DNA of 64,000 nucleotides, taken from contig NZ_JAAZQQ010000004.1 of NCBI RefSeq assembly GCF_012395815.1, positions 248,001 to 312,000 on the forward strand, read 5' to 3'. Below, piece by piece: positions 26,095 through 35,216 of the stretch. Positions within the stretch are counted from its first letter, which is position 1. Each line of letters begins with the position of its first letter. The notes beneath the pieces are model-generated. The model worked only from the letters and a program-made list of their open reading frames with translations. It was not told the DNA's origin and did not search any database. This DNA is from Roseicyclus persicicus (GTDB lineage: Bacteria > Pseudomonadota > Alphaproteobacteria > Rhodobacterales > Rhodobacteraceae). Position numbers and translations under genes: made by a program.

Positions 26095-26547
26095 TCAGAC
26101 CCGCCGCATCCGCGCGGCGATGTCCCGCCCGCCCCGGTTGCGGTGCCGCGTGCGGTAGAGCACCTTGGCGACCCACGCCATGTAGCCCGTGGCCCAGCCG
26201 CAATCGATCACGATGCGGTCGGTCCAGACGCAGCCGTCGCCGTCCGGCTCCACCGTCAGGGTGTGGTCCCACTGCCGGATCATCCAGCCGAATTCCCGGC
26301 TCTGCACGAGGCGGGCGGCGCGGTCCACGCGCTCCACGTGCACCTGGTAGTTGGGGTTTCGCATCACGCCCCAGACGGTGACGTTGAGGGTGTAGGTCCG
26401 CCCCTCCTCCATCTCGCCCTCGGGCATGTCCTTGTAGACGGCCACGCGGCGCGTCGCCTCGGCCATCTCGGCGAAGCTCAGCGCATCTGCGAACACGGCG
26501 TCGGGGTTGCGGGAATAGCGGGCGGTGACGGTCAGTTCCTTCGGCAT
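26095..26547 (-). CDS. SRPBCC (START/Bet v 1-fold) family protein
   Basis: 150-residue single-domain protein. The start KELTVTARYSRNPDAVFADALSFAEM and the later QWDHTLTVEPDGDGCVWTDRIVIDCGW have the strand pattern of the polyketide-cyclase/SRPBCC ligand-binding fold. The ligand is unknown. A basic tail (RTRHRNRGG) ends it. It precedes pyrB on the same strand but with a likely promoter between, and is divergent from the uracil-DNA glycosylase gene over 54 bp. Confidence 0.8.
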   Translation of the reverse strand: MPKELTVTARYSRNPDAVFADALSFAEMAEATRRVAVYKDMPEGEMEEGRTYTLNVTVWGVMRNPNYQVHVERVDRAARLVQSREFGWMIRQWDHTLTVEPDGDGCVWTDRIVIDCGWATGYMAWVAKVLYRTRHRNRGGRDIAARMRRV

Positions 26548-26601
26548 GGGGCAGTCGTGACACCCCTTTCCCTTGGCGTCCAGCAGGCATAGCTTCGCGC
26601 C

Positions 26602-27399
26602 ATGGACGACATGGGCTACCACGACGCGCTGGCGCTGCTCGACTGGCAGATCGAGCTCGGGGCCGACGAGGCGATCCTCGACGACCCCGTCGACCGCTTC
26701 GCGCTGGACGACGCGCCCCCCGCCCGTGCCCCCGCTCGCGCCCCCGCCGCCATCCCGCCCGCCGCCCCGGCGCCCGCCGCCGCCATGGCCGTCGACCCGA
26801 CCGAGGTCGCGCGCGCGGCCGCCACGGCGGCGACCGACCTGCCGTCGCTCCGCGCCGCGATGGAGGGCTTCGGTCTCTGCCCCCTCAGCCAGACGGCGAC
26901 GCAGCTGGTCTTCGCCGACGGCAACCCGGCCGCCCGCGTGATGATCGTGGGCGAGGCCCCGGGCCGGGAGGAGGATTTGCAGGGCAAGCCCTTCGTCGGC
27001 CGCGCCGGGCAGCTCCTCGACCGGATGCTCGCCGCGATCGGCCTGTCGCGCACGGCCGGGGACGCCGCGCAGGCCGTCTACATCACCAACATGCTGCCCT
27101 GGCGCCCGCCCCAGAACCGCGACCCGACGCCCGAGGAGCTGTCGATGCTCGGCCCCTTCGTGCGCCGCCATGTCGAGCTTGCCGACCCCGATATCCTCGT
27201 CCTGATGGGCAACCACGCCTGCCAGGGGCTCATGGGCCGCAAGGGCATCACGCGCCTGCGCGGGCAATGGGCCGAGGTCATGGGCCGCCCCGCGATCCCC
27301 ATGTTCCACCCCGCCTACCTGCTGCGCAAACCCCACGACAAGGCGAAGGCCTGGGAGGACCTCCTGTCCCTCAAGGCCCGCCTGCGGAGCCTGACGTGA
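26602..27399 (+). CDS. Uracil-DNA glycosylase family 4-like, Fe-S ligands mostly lost
   Basis: 265 residues. An N-terminal segment (1-75) with a Pro/Ala linker precedes the glycosylase core: motif A VGEAPGREED, then PFVGRAGQLLDRML, ITNMLPWRPPQNRDPTPEE, ILVLMG and motif B FHPAYLLR. In family 4 enzymes four Cys bind a 4Fe-4S cluster; here only the second (in LCPLSQTA) is kept, while the others align with Phe, Trp (PWRPP) and Leu. Probable role is removal of uracil from DNA, though the cluster should be absent. The stop overlaps the next gene (GTGA). Confidence 0.85.
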   Translation: MDDMGYHDALALLDWQIELGADEAILDDPVDRFALDDAPPARAPARAPAAIPPAAPAPAAAMAVDPTEVARAAATAATDLPSLRAAMEGFGLCPLSQTATQLVFADGNPAARVMIVGEAPGREEDLQGKPFVGRAGQLLDRMLAAIGLSRTAGDAAQAVYITNMLPWRPPQNRDPTPEELSMLGPFVRRHVELADPDILVLMGNHACQGLMGRKGITRLRGQWAEVMGRPAIPMFHPAYLLRKPHDKAKAWEDLLSLKARLRSLT

Positions 27400-28013
27400 T
27401 CGACCCGGTCCTGTTCCTCGCCTTCCTCCCCGCCGCGCTCGCCCTGAACCTGACGCCGGGGGCCGACATGATGTTCTGCTTTGCCCAGGGGGTGCGCAGC
27501 GGGCCAAAGGCCGCGCTGGCCGCGTCCGCTGGCATCTCGGCGGGGTCGCTGGTCCATGTCCTGCTCGCAGGTCTCGGCCTCGGCGCGCTGGTCGCGGCCT
27601 TTCCGTGGCTGTTCGGCGCGATCAGGTGGGTGGGCGCGGCCTATCTCCTGTGGCTCGCGTGGAAGACATGGGCCACACCCCTGATGGCGCAGGGCCCCGT
27701 CCGCGCCTCGTCCCGCGCCTTCCGCGACGGGCTGATCGTGAACCTGTCGAACCCCAAGGTCATCCTCTTCATCCTCGCCCTCGTGCCCCAGTTCATCGAC
27801 CCCGACCTGCCCGTCCTGCCGCAGTTCCTCGCCTGCGGCGCGGTGCTGGCGGTGGGGGGCTTCGTCATCAACGGGCTCGTCGGCGTCTTCTCCGGCCGGA
27901 TCGGCCGCGCGCTCCTGCAGTCGCCCCGCGCCGAGCGCGGCCTGCGCGGCGCCAGCTCCGGCATCTTCGCGGCGCTTGCCGCTCGCATCGGCTGGGAGGC
28001 CCTCCGCGCATGA
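27396..28013 (+). CDS. LysE family amino-acid exporter
   Basis: 205-residue inner-membrane translocator with about six helices. LysE signatures: NLTPGADMMFCFAQGVRSGPKAAL near residues 16-39, and the second-half motif FRDGLIVNLSNPKVILFILALVPQF. It starts with GTG at 27396, overlapping the upstream stop, and ends overlapping moaB, so the three genes are coupled. The exported compound cannot be predicted. Confidence 0.92.
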   Translation: MIDPVLFLAFLPAALALNLTPGADMMFCFAQGVRSGPKAALAASAGISAGSLVHVLLAGLGLGALVAAFPWLFGAIRWVGAAYLLWLAWKTWATPLMAQGPVRASSRAFRDGLIVNLSNPKVILFILALVPQFIDPDLPVLPQFLACGAVLAVGGFVINGLVGVFSGRIGRALLQSPRAERGLRGASSGIFAALAARIGWEALRA

Positions 28014-28552
28014 GCCGCATCGACGACACCCGCCCCTTTCACCCCGTCCGCATCGCCGTGCTGGCCGTCTCCGACACCCGTGGCCTGGCCGAGGACAAGT
28101 CGGGCGACCTCCTGGTCGAGCGCCTGACCTCGGCCGGCCACATCCTCGCCGCCCGCCACATCCTGCGCGACGAGCGCGCCGAGATCGCGGCGCAGCTGCG
28201 CGCCTGGGTCGCCGATCCCGGCATCGACGTGATCCTGACCACGGGCGGCACCGGCCTGACCGGCCGCGACGTGACCATCGAGGCGCACCGCGACGTCTAC
28301 GAGAAGGAGATCGAGGCCTTCGCGACCGTGTTCACGATGGTGTCCTTCCAGAAGATCGGCACCTCGGCCGTGCAGTCGCGGGCGACCGGCGGGGTGGCGA
28401 ACGGCACCTACCTCTTCGCGCTGCCGGGGTCGTCGGGCGCCTGCAGGGACGCCTGGGACGAGATCCTGCGCTGGCAGCTCGACTACCGGCACCGGCCCTG
28501 CAACTTCGTGGAAATCCTGCCGCGGCTGGACGAACACCTCCGACGGAAGTGA
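28010..28552 (+). CDS. moaB: Molybdenum cofactor biosynthesis protein B
   Basis: 180-residue MoaB/MogA-fold protein thought to adenylylate molybdopterin before molybdenum insertion. IAVLAVSDTRGLAEDKSGDLL, ILTTGGTGLTGRDVTIEA and FALPGSSGACRDAWDEIL are the family motifs. The start overlaps the LysE gene by 4 nt. It complements moaD and moaE at 13.5 kb. Confidence 0.94.
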   Translation: MSRIDDTRPFHPVRIAVLAVSDTRGLAEDKSGDLLVERLTSAGHILAARHILRDERAEIAAQLRAWVADPGIDVILTTGGTGLTGRDVTIEAHRDVYEKEIEAFATVFTMVSFQKIGTSAVQSRATGGVANGTYLFALPGSSGACRDAWDEILRWQLDYRHRPCNFVEILPRLDEHLRRK

Positions 28553-28587
28553 TCGCCTCACGCGTGCGTGTGCGGTGACAGAGTCAC

Positions 28588-28616
28588 TTGGACCTGCCCC
28601 GCCGCGGGCCTAGGTT
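28588..28616 (+). promoter_or_regulatory. Putative sigma-70 promoter of the RND operon
   Basis: TTGGAC (28588-28593), exactly 17 bp, TAGGTT (28611-28616), 32 bp upstream of the adaptor start codon. The spacing is ideal and both hexamers keep the key T/A positions. No repressor gene is adjacent. Confidence 0.6.
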
Positions 28617-28648
28617 GTGTGAAGCCACCCCCGTGAGGCCCTGACCCG

Positions 28649-30106
28649 ATGCGTTTCTTCCGCCGTGCCCTCGTCGGCCTGTTCCTTCTGGCGCTGACCG
28701 CCGGCCTGCTCGCGCTGGCGGGCAACACCGTGTGGGACGCGGTGCAGACCCGCATGGCGCAGGACGGCGGCAGCCCGCCGGTGCGCGAACGGGTGTTCTC
28801 GGCCGAGGTGGCGCCGCTGACCTTCGGCACCGAGACACCGGTGCTGACCGCCTTCGGCGAGGTCCGCTCGCGCCGCACGCTGGAACTGCGCGCGCCGGCC
28901 GAGGGCACGGTGATCGCGCTGGCCGATGGCTTCGAGGACGGCGGCGCCGTGACCGCCGGGCAGCTCCTGATGCGGATCGACCCGGCCGAGGCGCAATCGG
29001 CCCGCGACACCGCCGCCGCCGACCTGCAGGATGCCGAGAACGAGCTGGCCGAGGCCGCCCGCGCGCTGGAGCTTGCGCGCGAGGACGTGGCCGCCGCCCG
29101 CACCCAGGCCGAGCTGCGCGACCGCGCGCTGGCGCGCCAGCAGGATCTCGCCGCCCGCGGCGTCGGCAGCGCCTCGGCGGTGGAGGAGGCGGAGCTGGCC
29201 GCCGCCAACGCCGCGCAGTCGGTCCTGTCCCGCCGCCAGGCGCTGGCGCAGGCCGAGGCGCGGCTGGCGCAGGCGGAAACCGCCCTCGACCGCCGCCGCA
29301 TCGCGCTGGCCGAGGCCGAGCGGATGCTGGCGCGCACGGAACTGCGGGCAGAGTTCGACGGCGTGCTGGCCGAGGTCGACGTGGTCGCCGGCCGTCTGGT
29401 CAACCGCAACGAACAGGTCGCCCGGCTGATCGACCCCGACGCGCTCGAGGTCGCCTTCCGCATTTCGACCGCGCAATATGCGCAGCTCTTGGGGGACAAC
29501 GGCGCGCTCCCCGCCGCGCCGGTGCGCGTCATCCTGGATGTGTTCGGCCTCGACCTGACCGCGACCGCCGTGCTGACGCGCGAAAGCGGCGCGGTGGAGG
29601 AGGGGCAGTCGGGCCGCCTGCTGTTTGCCCGGATCGAGGCGCCGCGCGGCCTGCGCGTGGGCGATTTCGTTCGGGTCGAGGTCGAGGAGCCGCCGCTGGA
29701 GGGCGTCGCCCGCCTGCCCGCCACCGCCTATGGCTCGGACGGCCGCATCCTGGTGCTGGGCGCGGAGGACCGGATCGAGGCCGTGGCCGTGACGCTGCTG
29801 CGCCGGCAGGGCGACGACGTGCTGATCCGCGCCGAGGGGCTGGCCGGCCGCGAGGTGGTGCTGGCCCGCACCCCGGTGCTGGGCGACGGCATCCGCGTGA
29901 ACCCGATCCGCGACGCCGGCGCCGCTGCCCCCGCCGAGCCCGAGACCATCGCGCTCGACCCCGAGCGGCGCGCGCGGCTGATCGCCTATGTCGAGGGCAA
30001 CGGCTTCATCCCCGACGACGTGCGCGCGCGGCTCCTGAACCAGCTGAACCAGGACGAGGTGCCGGCGCAGGTCGTCGCCCGCCTCGAAAGCCGGATGGGC
30101 AGCTGA
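28649..30106 (+). CDS. RND efflux periplasmic adaptor (membrane fusion protein)
   Basis: 485 residues. N-terminal helix (about 7-27) anchors it in the inner membrane. HlyD/AcrA layout: lipoyl-barrel halves around RTLELRAPAEGTVIAL and ARTELRAEFDGVLAEV flank a long Ala/Glu/Arg coiled-coil hairpin (about 115-228); a beta-barrel domain (FRISTAQYAQLL) follows. The C-terminal 50 residues (ERRARLIAYVEGNGFIPDDVRARLLNQ, a landmark) are an extra helical extension. It pairs with the permease 3 bp downstream; no outer-membrane factor gene is present. Confidence 0.92.
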   Translation: MRFFRRALVGLFLLALTAGLLALAGNTVWDAVQTRMAQDGGSPPVRERVFSAEVAPLTFGTETPVLTAFGEVRSRRTLELRAPAEGTVIALADGFEDGGAVTAGQLLMRIDPAEAQSARDTAAADLQDAENELAEAARALELAREDVAAARTQAELRDRALARQQDLAARGVGSASAVEEAELAAANAAQSVLSRRQALAQAEARLAQAETALDRRRIALAEAERMLARTELRAEFDGVLAEVDVVAGRLVNRNEQVARLIDPDALEVAFRISTAQYAQLLGDNGALPAAPVRVILDVFGLDLTATAVLTRESGAVEEGQSGRLLFARIEAPRGLRVGDFVRVEVEEPPLEGVARLPATAYGSDGRILVLGAEDRIEAVAVTLLRRQGDDVLIRAEGLAGREVVLARTPVLGDGIRVNPIRDAGAAAPAEPETIALDPERRARLIAYVEGNGFIPDDVRARLLNQLNQDEVPAQVVARLESRMGS

Positions 30107-30109
30107 CCG

Positions 30110-33100
30110 ATGCGCCAGCTTCCCCCCGCAGGCGTCGGCATCCTCGGCTACTTCACCCGCCACCGCACCGCGGCGAACCTGCTGCTGATGCTGATGCTGG
30201 TCGCGGGGCTGGCCGCAATCCCGCAGATGCGGGCGCAGTTCTTTCCCGACGTGATCTCGGACGAGGTCGACATCGTCGTGGCCTGGCAGGGCGCCGGGGC
30301 GGAGGACGTGGACGAGGCCATCGTCGCCGTGCTGGAGCCCGTTCTGCTGGCCGTGCCCGGCGTCGTCGGCTCCGAGGCCACCAGCCGCGAGGGCCGCGCC
30401 TCGATCGCGCTGGAGTTCGAGCCCGGCTACGACATGGGCCGCGGCGCCGACGAGGTGCAGGCCGCGCTCGACGCCGTCACCGACCTGCCCGAGGATGCGG
30501 ACGACCCCGAGGTGCGCCGCGGCGCATGGTGGGACCGCGTCACCGACGTGGTCATCACCGGCCCCGTCGCGCCCGACCAGCTGGGCCGCTTCGCCGACGA
30601 ATTCGTCGCCCGCCTGTTCGACGCGGGCGTGACGCGGGCCACCATTCGCGGCGTCGCCGCCCCCTCGACCGTGGTCGAGGTGCCCTCGGCCTCGCTGGTC
30701 CGCTACGACGTGTCGATGGCCGAGATCGCCGCGGTGATCGCCGCCGCGGCCTCGACCGCGCCGGCAGGCGACATCGACGCCGCCAACGCGCGCATCCGCA
30801 CCGGCGCCGCCCAGCGCAGCGCCGCCGAGATCGCGGCGCTCACGCTGCGCACCAACGCCGACGGATCTGCCCTCACCATCGGGGACGTCGCGGTGGTCCG
30901 GGTCGAGGGCGTGGACCGGGAGCGCGCCTATTTCGTCGGCGACAACCCCGCCGTCTCGATCCGCGTCGACCGCTCGCCCGACGGCGACGCCATCGCCATC
31001 CAGCGCCTCGTCGAGGGGGTCGCCGCCGAGATGGAGGCGACGCTGCCCGCCGGCACCACCATCGACCTGATCCGCACCCGAGCCGAGGCGATCACCGGGC
31101 GGCTCAACATCCTGATGGACAACGCCATCATGGGCCTCGCGCTGGTGGTGGGCCTGCTGTTCCTGTTCCTGAACGCGCGCACCGCCTTCTGGGTCGCGGC
31201 GGGCATCCCCGTGGCGCTGACGGCGGCGATCGCGCTGATGTGGGTGGCGGGGCTGACGATCAACATGATCTCGCTCTTCGCGCTGATCATCACGCTGGGC
31301 ATCGTGGTGGACGACGCCATCGTGGTGGGCGAACACGCCGACTACCGCGCGCGCCATCTGGGTGAGGACCCGGTCACGGCCGCCGAGAACGCGGCCCGCC
31401 GCATGGCCGCGCCGGTGTTCTCGGCCACCATCACCACGGTGCTCGCCTTCGCCGCCCTCATCGCCATCGGCGGCCGCTTCGGCGACCTGATCGCCGACAT
31501 CCCGTTCACGGTGATCGTGGTGCTTCTGGCAAGCCTTGTGGAATGCTTCCTCGTGCTGCCGAACCACATGGCCCACGCGCTGGCGCATTCCGCCAAGACG
31601 CACTGGTACGACCTGCCCTCGCGGGTCGTGAACCGCGGCTTCGACTGGATCAAGGACCGCGCCTTCCGCCCCGCGATGCGGGCCGTGATCTGGGCCCGCT
31701 ACCCGGTGCTGGCGGCGATGATCCTGCTCCTGTCCACGCAGGTGGCGAGCTTCCTGCGCGGCGACGTGACCTGGCGCTTCTTCAACGCGCCGGAACTCAG
31801 CTCGGTCTCGGGCAACTTCGCCATGCTCGACGGCGCGACCCGCGAGGACAGCCTCGCCATGATGCGCGAGATGCAGCGCGCGGCCGAGGCCGTCGCCGCC
31901 CGGCTCGAGGCCGAGCACGGGCTGAACCCGATCCTCTACGTGCTGGCCGAGGTCGGCGGCAACACCGGCGGCGGCCTGTCCGGCGTCGACGACAAGGACC
32001 CCGACCTGCTCGGCTCCATCGCCATCGAACTGGTCGACGCCGACCTGCGCCCCTATTCCGCCTTCGCCTTCGTGGCCGATCTGCAGGACGAGGTGCGGCA
32101 GTTGCCGCTGGCTGAAACCGTCAGCTTCCGCGGCTTCCGCGGCGGGCCGGGGGGCGACGCCATCGACGTGCAGATCTACGGCGCCGACACCGCGACGCTG
32201 AAGGAGGCCGCGGTATCGCTGCAGGCGCAACTGGCGCGCTTTCCCGAGGTCTCGGGCGTCGAGGACAGCATGGCCTACGACCGTGAGGAGCTGTCGCTGG
32301 AACTGACCCCGCAGGGCGAGGCGCTGGGCTTCGAGATCGGCGCGCTGGGTCGCGTGCTGCGCGACCGGCTGGGCGGGATCGAGGCCGCGACCTACCCCGA
32401 CGGGCCCCGCACCGCCGCGATCCGGGTGGAGCTGCCGGCCGGCGAGCTGACCGCCGATTTCCTTGACCGGACGCTGCTGCGCTCGGCCTCGGGGCAGTAT
32501 GTGCCGCTCGCCGACATCGTGACCGTCACCGCGCGGCAGGGCTTTTCCACCATCCAGCGCGAGAACGGGGTGCGCCTGATCTCCGTCACCGGCGACCTGT
32601 CCGAGGACGACCCCGCCCGCGCCGCCGAGATCATGGCCGAGCTGGCCGAGGTCATCATCCCGCGGATCGAGGAACGCTACGGCGTCGCCACCCGCCTGTC
32701 AGGCCTGGCCGAGCAGGAGCAGGAATTTCTGGGCGACGCGGCCACGGGCTTCGTGCTGTGCCTTGTCGGCATCTACCTTGTCCTCGCCTGGATCTTCGCC
32801 AGCTGGACCCGGCCGCTGGTGGTCATGGCGATCATCCCCTTCGGCCTCGTCGGCGCGATCTGGGGCCACGCGCTGTGGGACGTGCCGCTGTCGATGTTCA
32901 CCGTGGTGGGCCTGATCGGGATGACGGGCATCATCATCAACGATTCCATCGTGCTGGTGACCACGGTCGACGAATACGCCGAGGAACGCGGGCTGATCCC
33001 GGCCATCATCGACGGCACCTGCGACCGGCTGCGGCCCGTGCTGCTGACGACGCTGACCACCGTGCTGGGCCTCGCGCCGCTGCTCTACGAGGGCTCGCAG

Positions 33101-33505
33101 GACGCGCAGTTCCTGCGGCCCACGGTGATCACGCTGGTCTACGGGCTGGGCTTCGGCATGGTGATCGTGCTGCTGGTGGTGCCCGCGATCCTTGCCATGC
33201 AGCAGGACGTGAAGCAGCAGGTCACCGCGCTGCGCCGCGCCTTCGGCACCCTGTCGCGGCGGCCCGGCGTGGCGCTGGGCATCGGCGCGCTGGCCGTGGC
33301 GGTGGCCGCCCTCTTCGCCGCGACGCTGGGCAGCGCGCTCCTGACCGGGGCGATGGCGGGGCCGCTGGCGGCGCTGGGGTCGGGCCAGATGGCGGCCTTC
33401 GCCGTGTTCCTGGGGGGCACCGCCGCGCTCTGTGTCGCCGGCTGGCTGGTGGCGGTCGCCGTCCATGCCGTCCTGCGCCGGCCCGCGGCGACGGGCGGGT
33501 CCTGA
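30110..33505 (+). CDS. RND multidrug-type efflux permease
   Basis: 1131-residue proton-driven inner-membrane pump (AcrB superfamily), with a first helix at about 22-40, two large periplasmic loops and 12 core helices. The TM4 proton-relay pair is present (GIVVDDAIVVGEH). The TM10 site that carries the relay Lys in AcrB (AKNA) reads INDS. C-terminal residues from about 1050 add two further hydrophobic helices and a short tail, longer than AcrB. Forms an operon with the adaptor. Substrate unknown. Confidence 0.94.
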   Translation: MRQLPPAGVGILGYFTRHRTAANLLLMLMLVAGLAAIPQMRAQFFPDVISDEVDIVVAWQGAGAEDVDEAIVAVLEPVLLAVPGVVGSEATSREGRASIALEFEPGYDMGRGADEVQAALDAVTDLPEDADDPEVRRGAWWDRVTDVVITGPVAPDQLGRFADEFVARLFDAGVTRATIRGVAAPSTVVEVPSASLVRYDVSMAEIAAVIAAAASTAPAGDIDAANARIRTGAAQRSAAEIAALTLRTNADGSALTIGDVAVVRVEGVDRERAYFVGDNPAVSIRVDRSPDGDAIAIQRLVEGVAAEMEATLPAGTTIDLIRTRAEAITGRLNILMDNAIMGLALVVGLLFLFLNARTAFWVAAGIPVALTAAIALMWVAGLTINMISLFALIITLGIVVDDAIVVGEHADYRARHLGEDPVTAAENAARRMAAPVFSATITTVLAFAALIAIGGRFGDLIADIPFTVIVVLLASLVECFLVLPNHMAHALAHSAKTHWYDLPSRVVNRGFDWIKDRAFRPAMRAVIWARYPVLAAMILLLSTQVASFLRGDVTWRFFNAPELSSVSGNFAMLDGATREDSLAMMREMQRAAEAVAARLEAEHGLNPILYVLAEVGGNTGGGLSGVDDKDPDLLGSIAIELVDADLRPYSAFAFVADLQDEVRQLPLAETVSFRGFRGGPGGDAIDVQIYGADTATLKEAAVSLQAQLARFPEVSGVEDSMAYDREELSLELTPQGEALGFEIGALGRVLRDRLGGIEAATYPDGPRTAAIRVELPAGELTADFLDRTLLRSASGQYVPLADIVTVTARQGFSTIQRENGVRLISVTGDLSEDDPARAAEIMAELAEVIIPRIEERYGVATRLSGLAEQEQEFLGDAATGFVLCLVGIYLVLAWIFASWTRPLVVMAIIPFGLVGAIWGHALWDVPLSMFTVVGLIGMTGIIINDSIVLVTTVDEYAEERGLIPAIIDGTCDRLRPVLLTTLTTVLGLAPLLYEGSQDAQFLRPTVITLVYGLGFGMVIVLLVVPAILAMQQDVKQQVTALRRAFGTLSRRPGVALGIGALAVAVAALFAATLGSALLTGAMAGPLAALGSGQMAAFAVFLGGTAALCVAGWLVAVAVHAVLRRPAATGGS

Positions 33506-33594
33506 CAGCGCGGCCCCCCCGTCGATCTCACGCCCTGATTGCCCTGGGATTGCGCCGCGCCAGCGTAGCGCCTGCGGCCATCACCGGCCCGCAG

Positions 33595-33613
33595 GGCGGG
33601 CCTCTGGCCCGCC
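33595..33613. terminator. Hairpin between convergent RND permease and DsbD-domain genes
   Basis: 8-bp stem GGCGGGCC-TCT-GGCCCGCC in a 116-bp gap between convergent stops. No T-run, so a modest candidate for a bidirectional transcript end. The rest of the gap holds only further GC-rich partial inverted repeats. Confidence 0.45.
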
Positions 33614-33621
33614 AAACCACG

Positions 33622-34446
33622 TCACCCGCTGCAGCCGTCCAGCTCCACCGCCATGCGGCTGCCGATCACCGTGATCCGCAGGTCCGACCGGCTGAGGGCA
33701 AAAGGCCCGTGGTCGGGCGGCACCACGTCCGCGACGGCGCGGATCGTGCCGCCGTCGCGCCGGGTCGTCGCCTCCGACACCCAGACGTCCGGGTCGCGGT
33801 GTTCCAGCACCAGCGTCTCGTCGTTGCCGAGCGCGGGCATCGGCGCCGTCACGGTCACCCGCAGCCCGTCGCTGATCGGCTCGACCGAGCATGTCGCGGC
33901 GCCCGCGCCGGCCTCGCCCGCGGTCAGGGGCCGGTCCGACAGGGCCAGCCCGATCTCGCGCACCCGCTCCGTCCCCGGCGGCAGCACGCCCGACACCTCC
34001 AGCGTCACCGGCATGCAGACGTCGAGGCAGACGCCGAGGTCCAGCCGCCCGGCGATCTCCACCGCGCCGGTCCCGCTCAGCGCGAATTCCACCGGCAGGA
34101 CCACGTCGTCGCGGTAGCCGATCGAGCGCATCCCGTTGGTGACGAAGACCTGCGGCCGCGGCCAGTGGATCGCCATGCCGGTCACGCCGTCGGCCTCGGT
34201 CAGCCGCAGCACCGTGGGTACGCCGCCCTCGCCCGGGGCGCGCCAGTAGGTCTTCCACCCCGGCGCCAGCGCGATGTGGATCGCGGCCATGTGGTTGCCG
34301 TTCGGCAGCCGCCAGCCGGGCAGCAGCGACACCTGCACAACGTCGTCCGCCGTCCGCCCCTCGAAATCGGCAAGCGACGGGGTGGCGGTCAGCGCGACGG
34401 CGCAGGCGAACAGGGCGGCGAGGCTATGGCGGGCAGCGTCAATCAT
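33622..34446 (-). CDS. DsbD N-terminal-domain periplasmic protein
   Basis: 274 residues with a signal peptide (1-26, cleaved after SLA). The domain follows the thiol-reductase alpha-domain pattern of DsbD/ScsB: VSLLPGWRLPNGNHMAAIHIALAPGWKTYWRAPGEGG and the reactive pair in GVCLDVCMP. It has no membrane or thioredoxin domains, so it is a stand-alone periplasmic alpha-type domain, possibly in cytochrome c or metal-related thiol chemistry. Another Cys pair (ATCSV and the C-terminal DGCSG) may form a disulfide. Divergent from yqgE-like gene. Confidence 0.85.
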   Translation of the reverse strand: MIDAARHSLAALFACAVALTATPSLADFEGRTADDVVQVSLLPGWRLPNGNHMAAIHIALAPGWKTYWRAPGEGGVPTVLRLTEADGVTGMAIHWPRPQVFVTNGMRSIGYRDDVVLPVEFALSGTGAVEIAGRLDLGVCLDVCMPVTLEVSGVLPPGTERVREIGLALSDRPLTAGEAGAGAATCSVEPISDGLRVTVTAPMPALGNDETLVLEHRDPDVWVSEATTRRDGGTIRAVADVVPPDHGPFALSRSDLRITVIGSRMAVELDGCSG

Positions 34447-34573
34447 CCCGACCGAGGTAGGAAGCGCCGCCTGAAATGGGAAGTCACGTTTTGGCGACGC
34501 CGCGCCCGCTGTGGCCGCGGCGCCGCGCGGGCGGCGCTTGATCGCGCGCGGGCGAAGGCCCATCCTGTCACAT

Positions 34574-35155
34574 ATGGCCGACACACCGCCCCCCCGCGAA
34601 GACCTGACCGGAAAGCTGCTGATCGCGATGCCCGACATGGGCGACCCGCGGTTCCACGGCAGCGTCGTGTTCCTGTGCGCCCATTCGGCGGACGGCGCGA
34701 TGGGGCTGATCGTGAACAAGCCGATGTCCGAGGTGACCTTCGGCGAGATGCTGGAACAGCTCGACATCCCCCGCGGCCCCGATACCCCCGAGCTGCCCGT
34801 CTGCTACGGCGGCCCGGTGGAACTGCGCCGCGGCTTCGTGCTGCACGCCGCCGGCTATCGCGGGCGGATGGAGGACGGGCTGCGCATCGACGACCGCTTT
34901 GCCATGACCGCCACGCTGGACGTGATCGAGGACATCGCCCGCGGCGCCGGCCCGGCCGAGGCATTGCTGGCGCTGGGCTATTCCGGCTGGGGTCCGGGGC
35001 AGCTGGAGGACGAGATCCGGCAGAACGGCTGGCTCACCGCCGACGCCACGCCCGAGCTGGTCTTCGGCCGGCCCATGGCGGCCAAGTGGGAGGCGGCGCT
35101 GGCCTCGCTCGGGATCTCGCCGCTGACCCTGTCCGCGCAGGCCGGGCGCGCCTGA
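34574..35155 (+). CDS. YqgE/AlgH family protein
   Basis: 193-residue cytosolic protein of the UPF0301 family; structures are known but the biochemical role is not settled (AlgH affects alginate in Pseudomonas). Motifs: GKLLIAMPDMGDPRFHGSVVFLCAHSADGAMGLIVNKP (about 13-50), YGGPVELRRGFVLH, and LGYSGWGPGQLEDEIRQNGWL. ATG 34574 matches family N-termini; the frame is open upstream without similarity. Confidence 0.93.
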   Translation: MADTPPPREDLTGKLLIAMPDMGDPRFHGSVVFLCAHSADGAMGLIVNKPMSEVTFGEMLEQLDIPRGPDTPELPVCYGGPVELRRGFVLHAAGYRGRMEDGLRIDDRFAMTATLDVIEDIARGAGPAEALLALGYSGWGPGQLEDEIRQNGWLTADATPELVFGRPMAAKWEAALASLGISPLTLSAQAGRA

Positions 35156-35216
35156 CCCCCGGGGCTGGGTCGCGCGCGCCGGCGCGCTACCTTCACCGGG
35201 AAAGTGGAGACCGACC

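Noticed and set aside
28610-32230. A 1206-codon open frame on the minus strand opposite the RND genes
   Set aside because: Composition is the antisense shadow of Ala/Leu/Val-rich membrane protein codons; no domain is recognisable.
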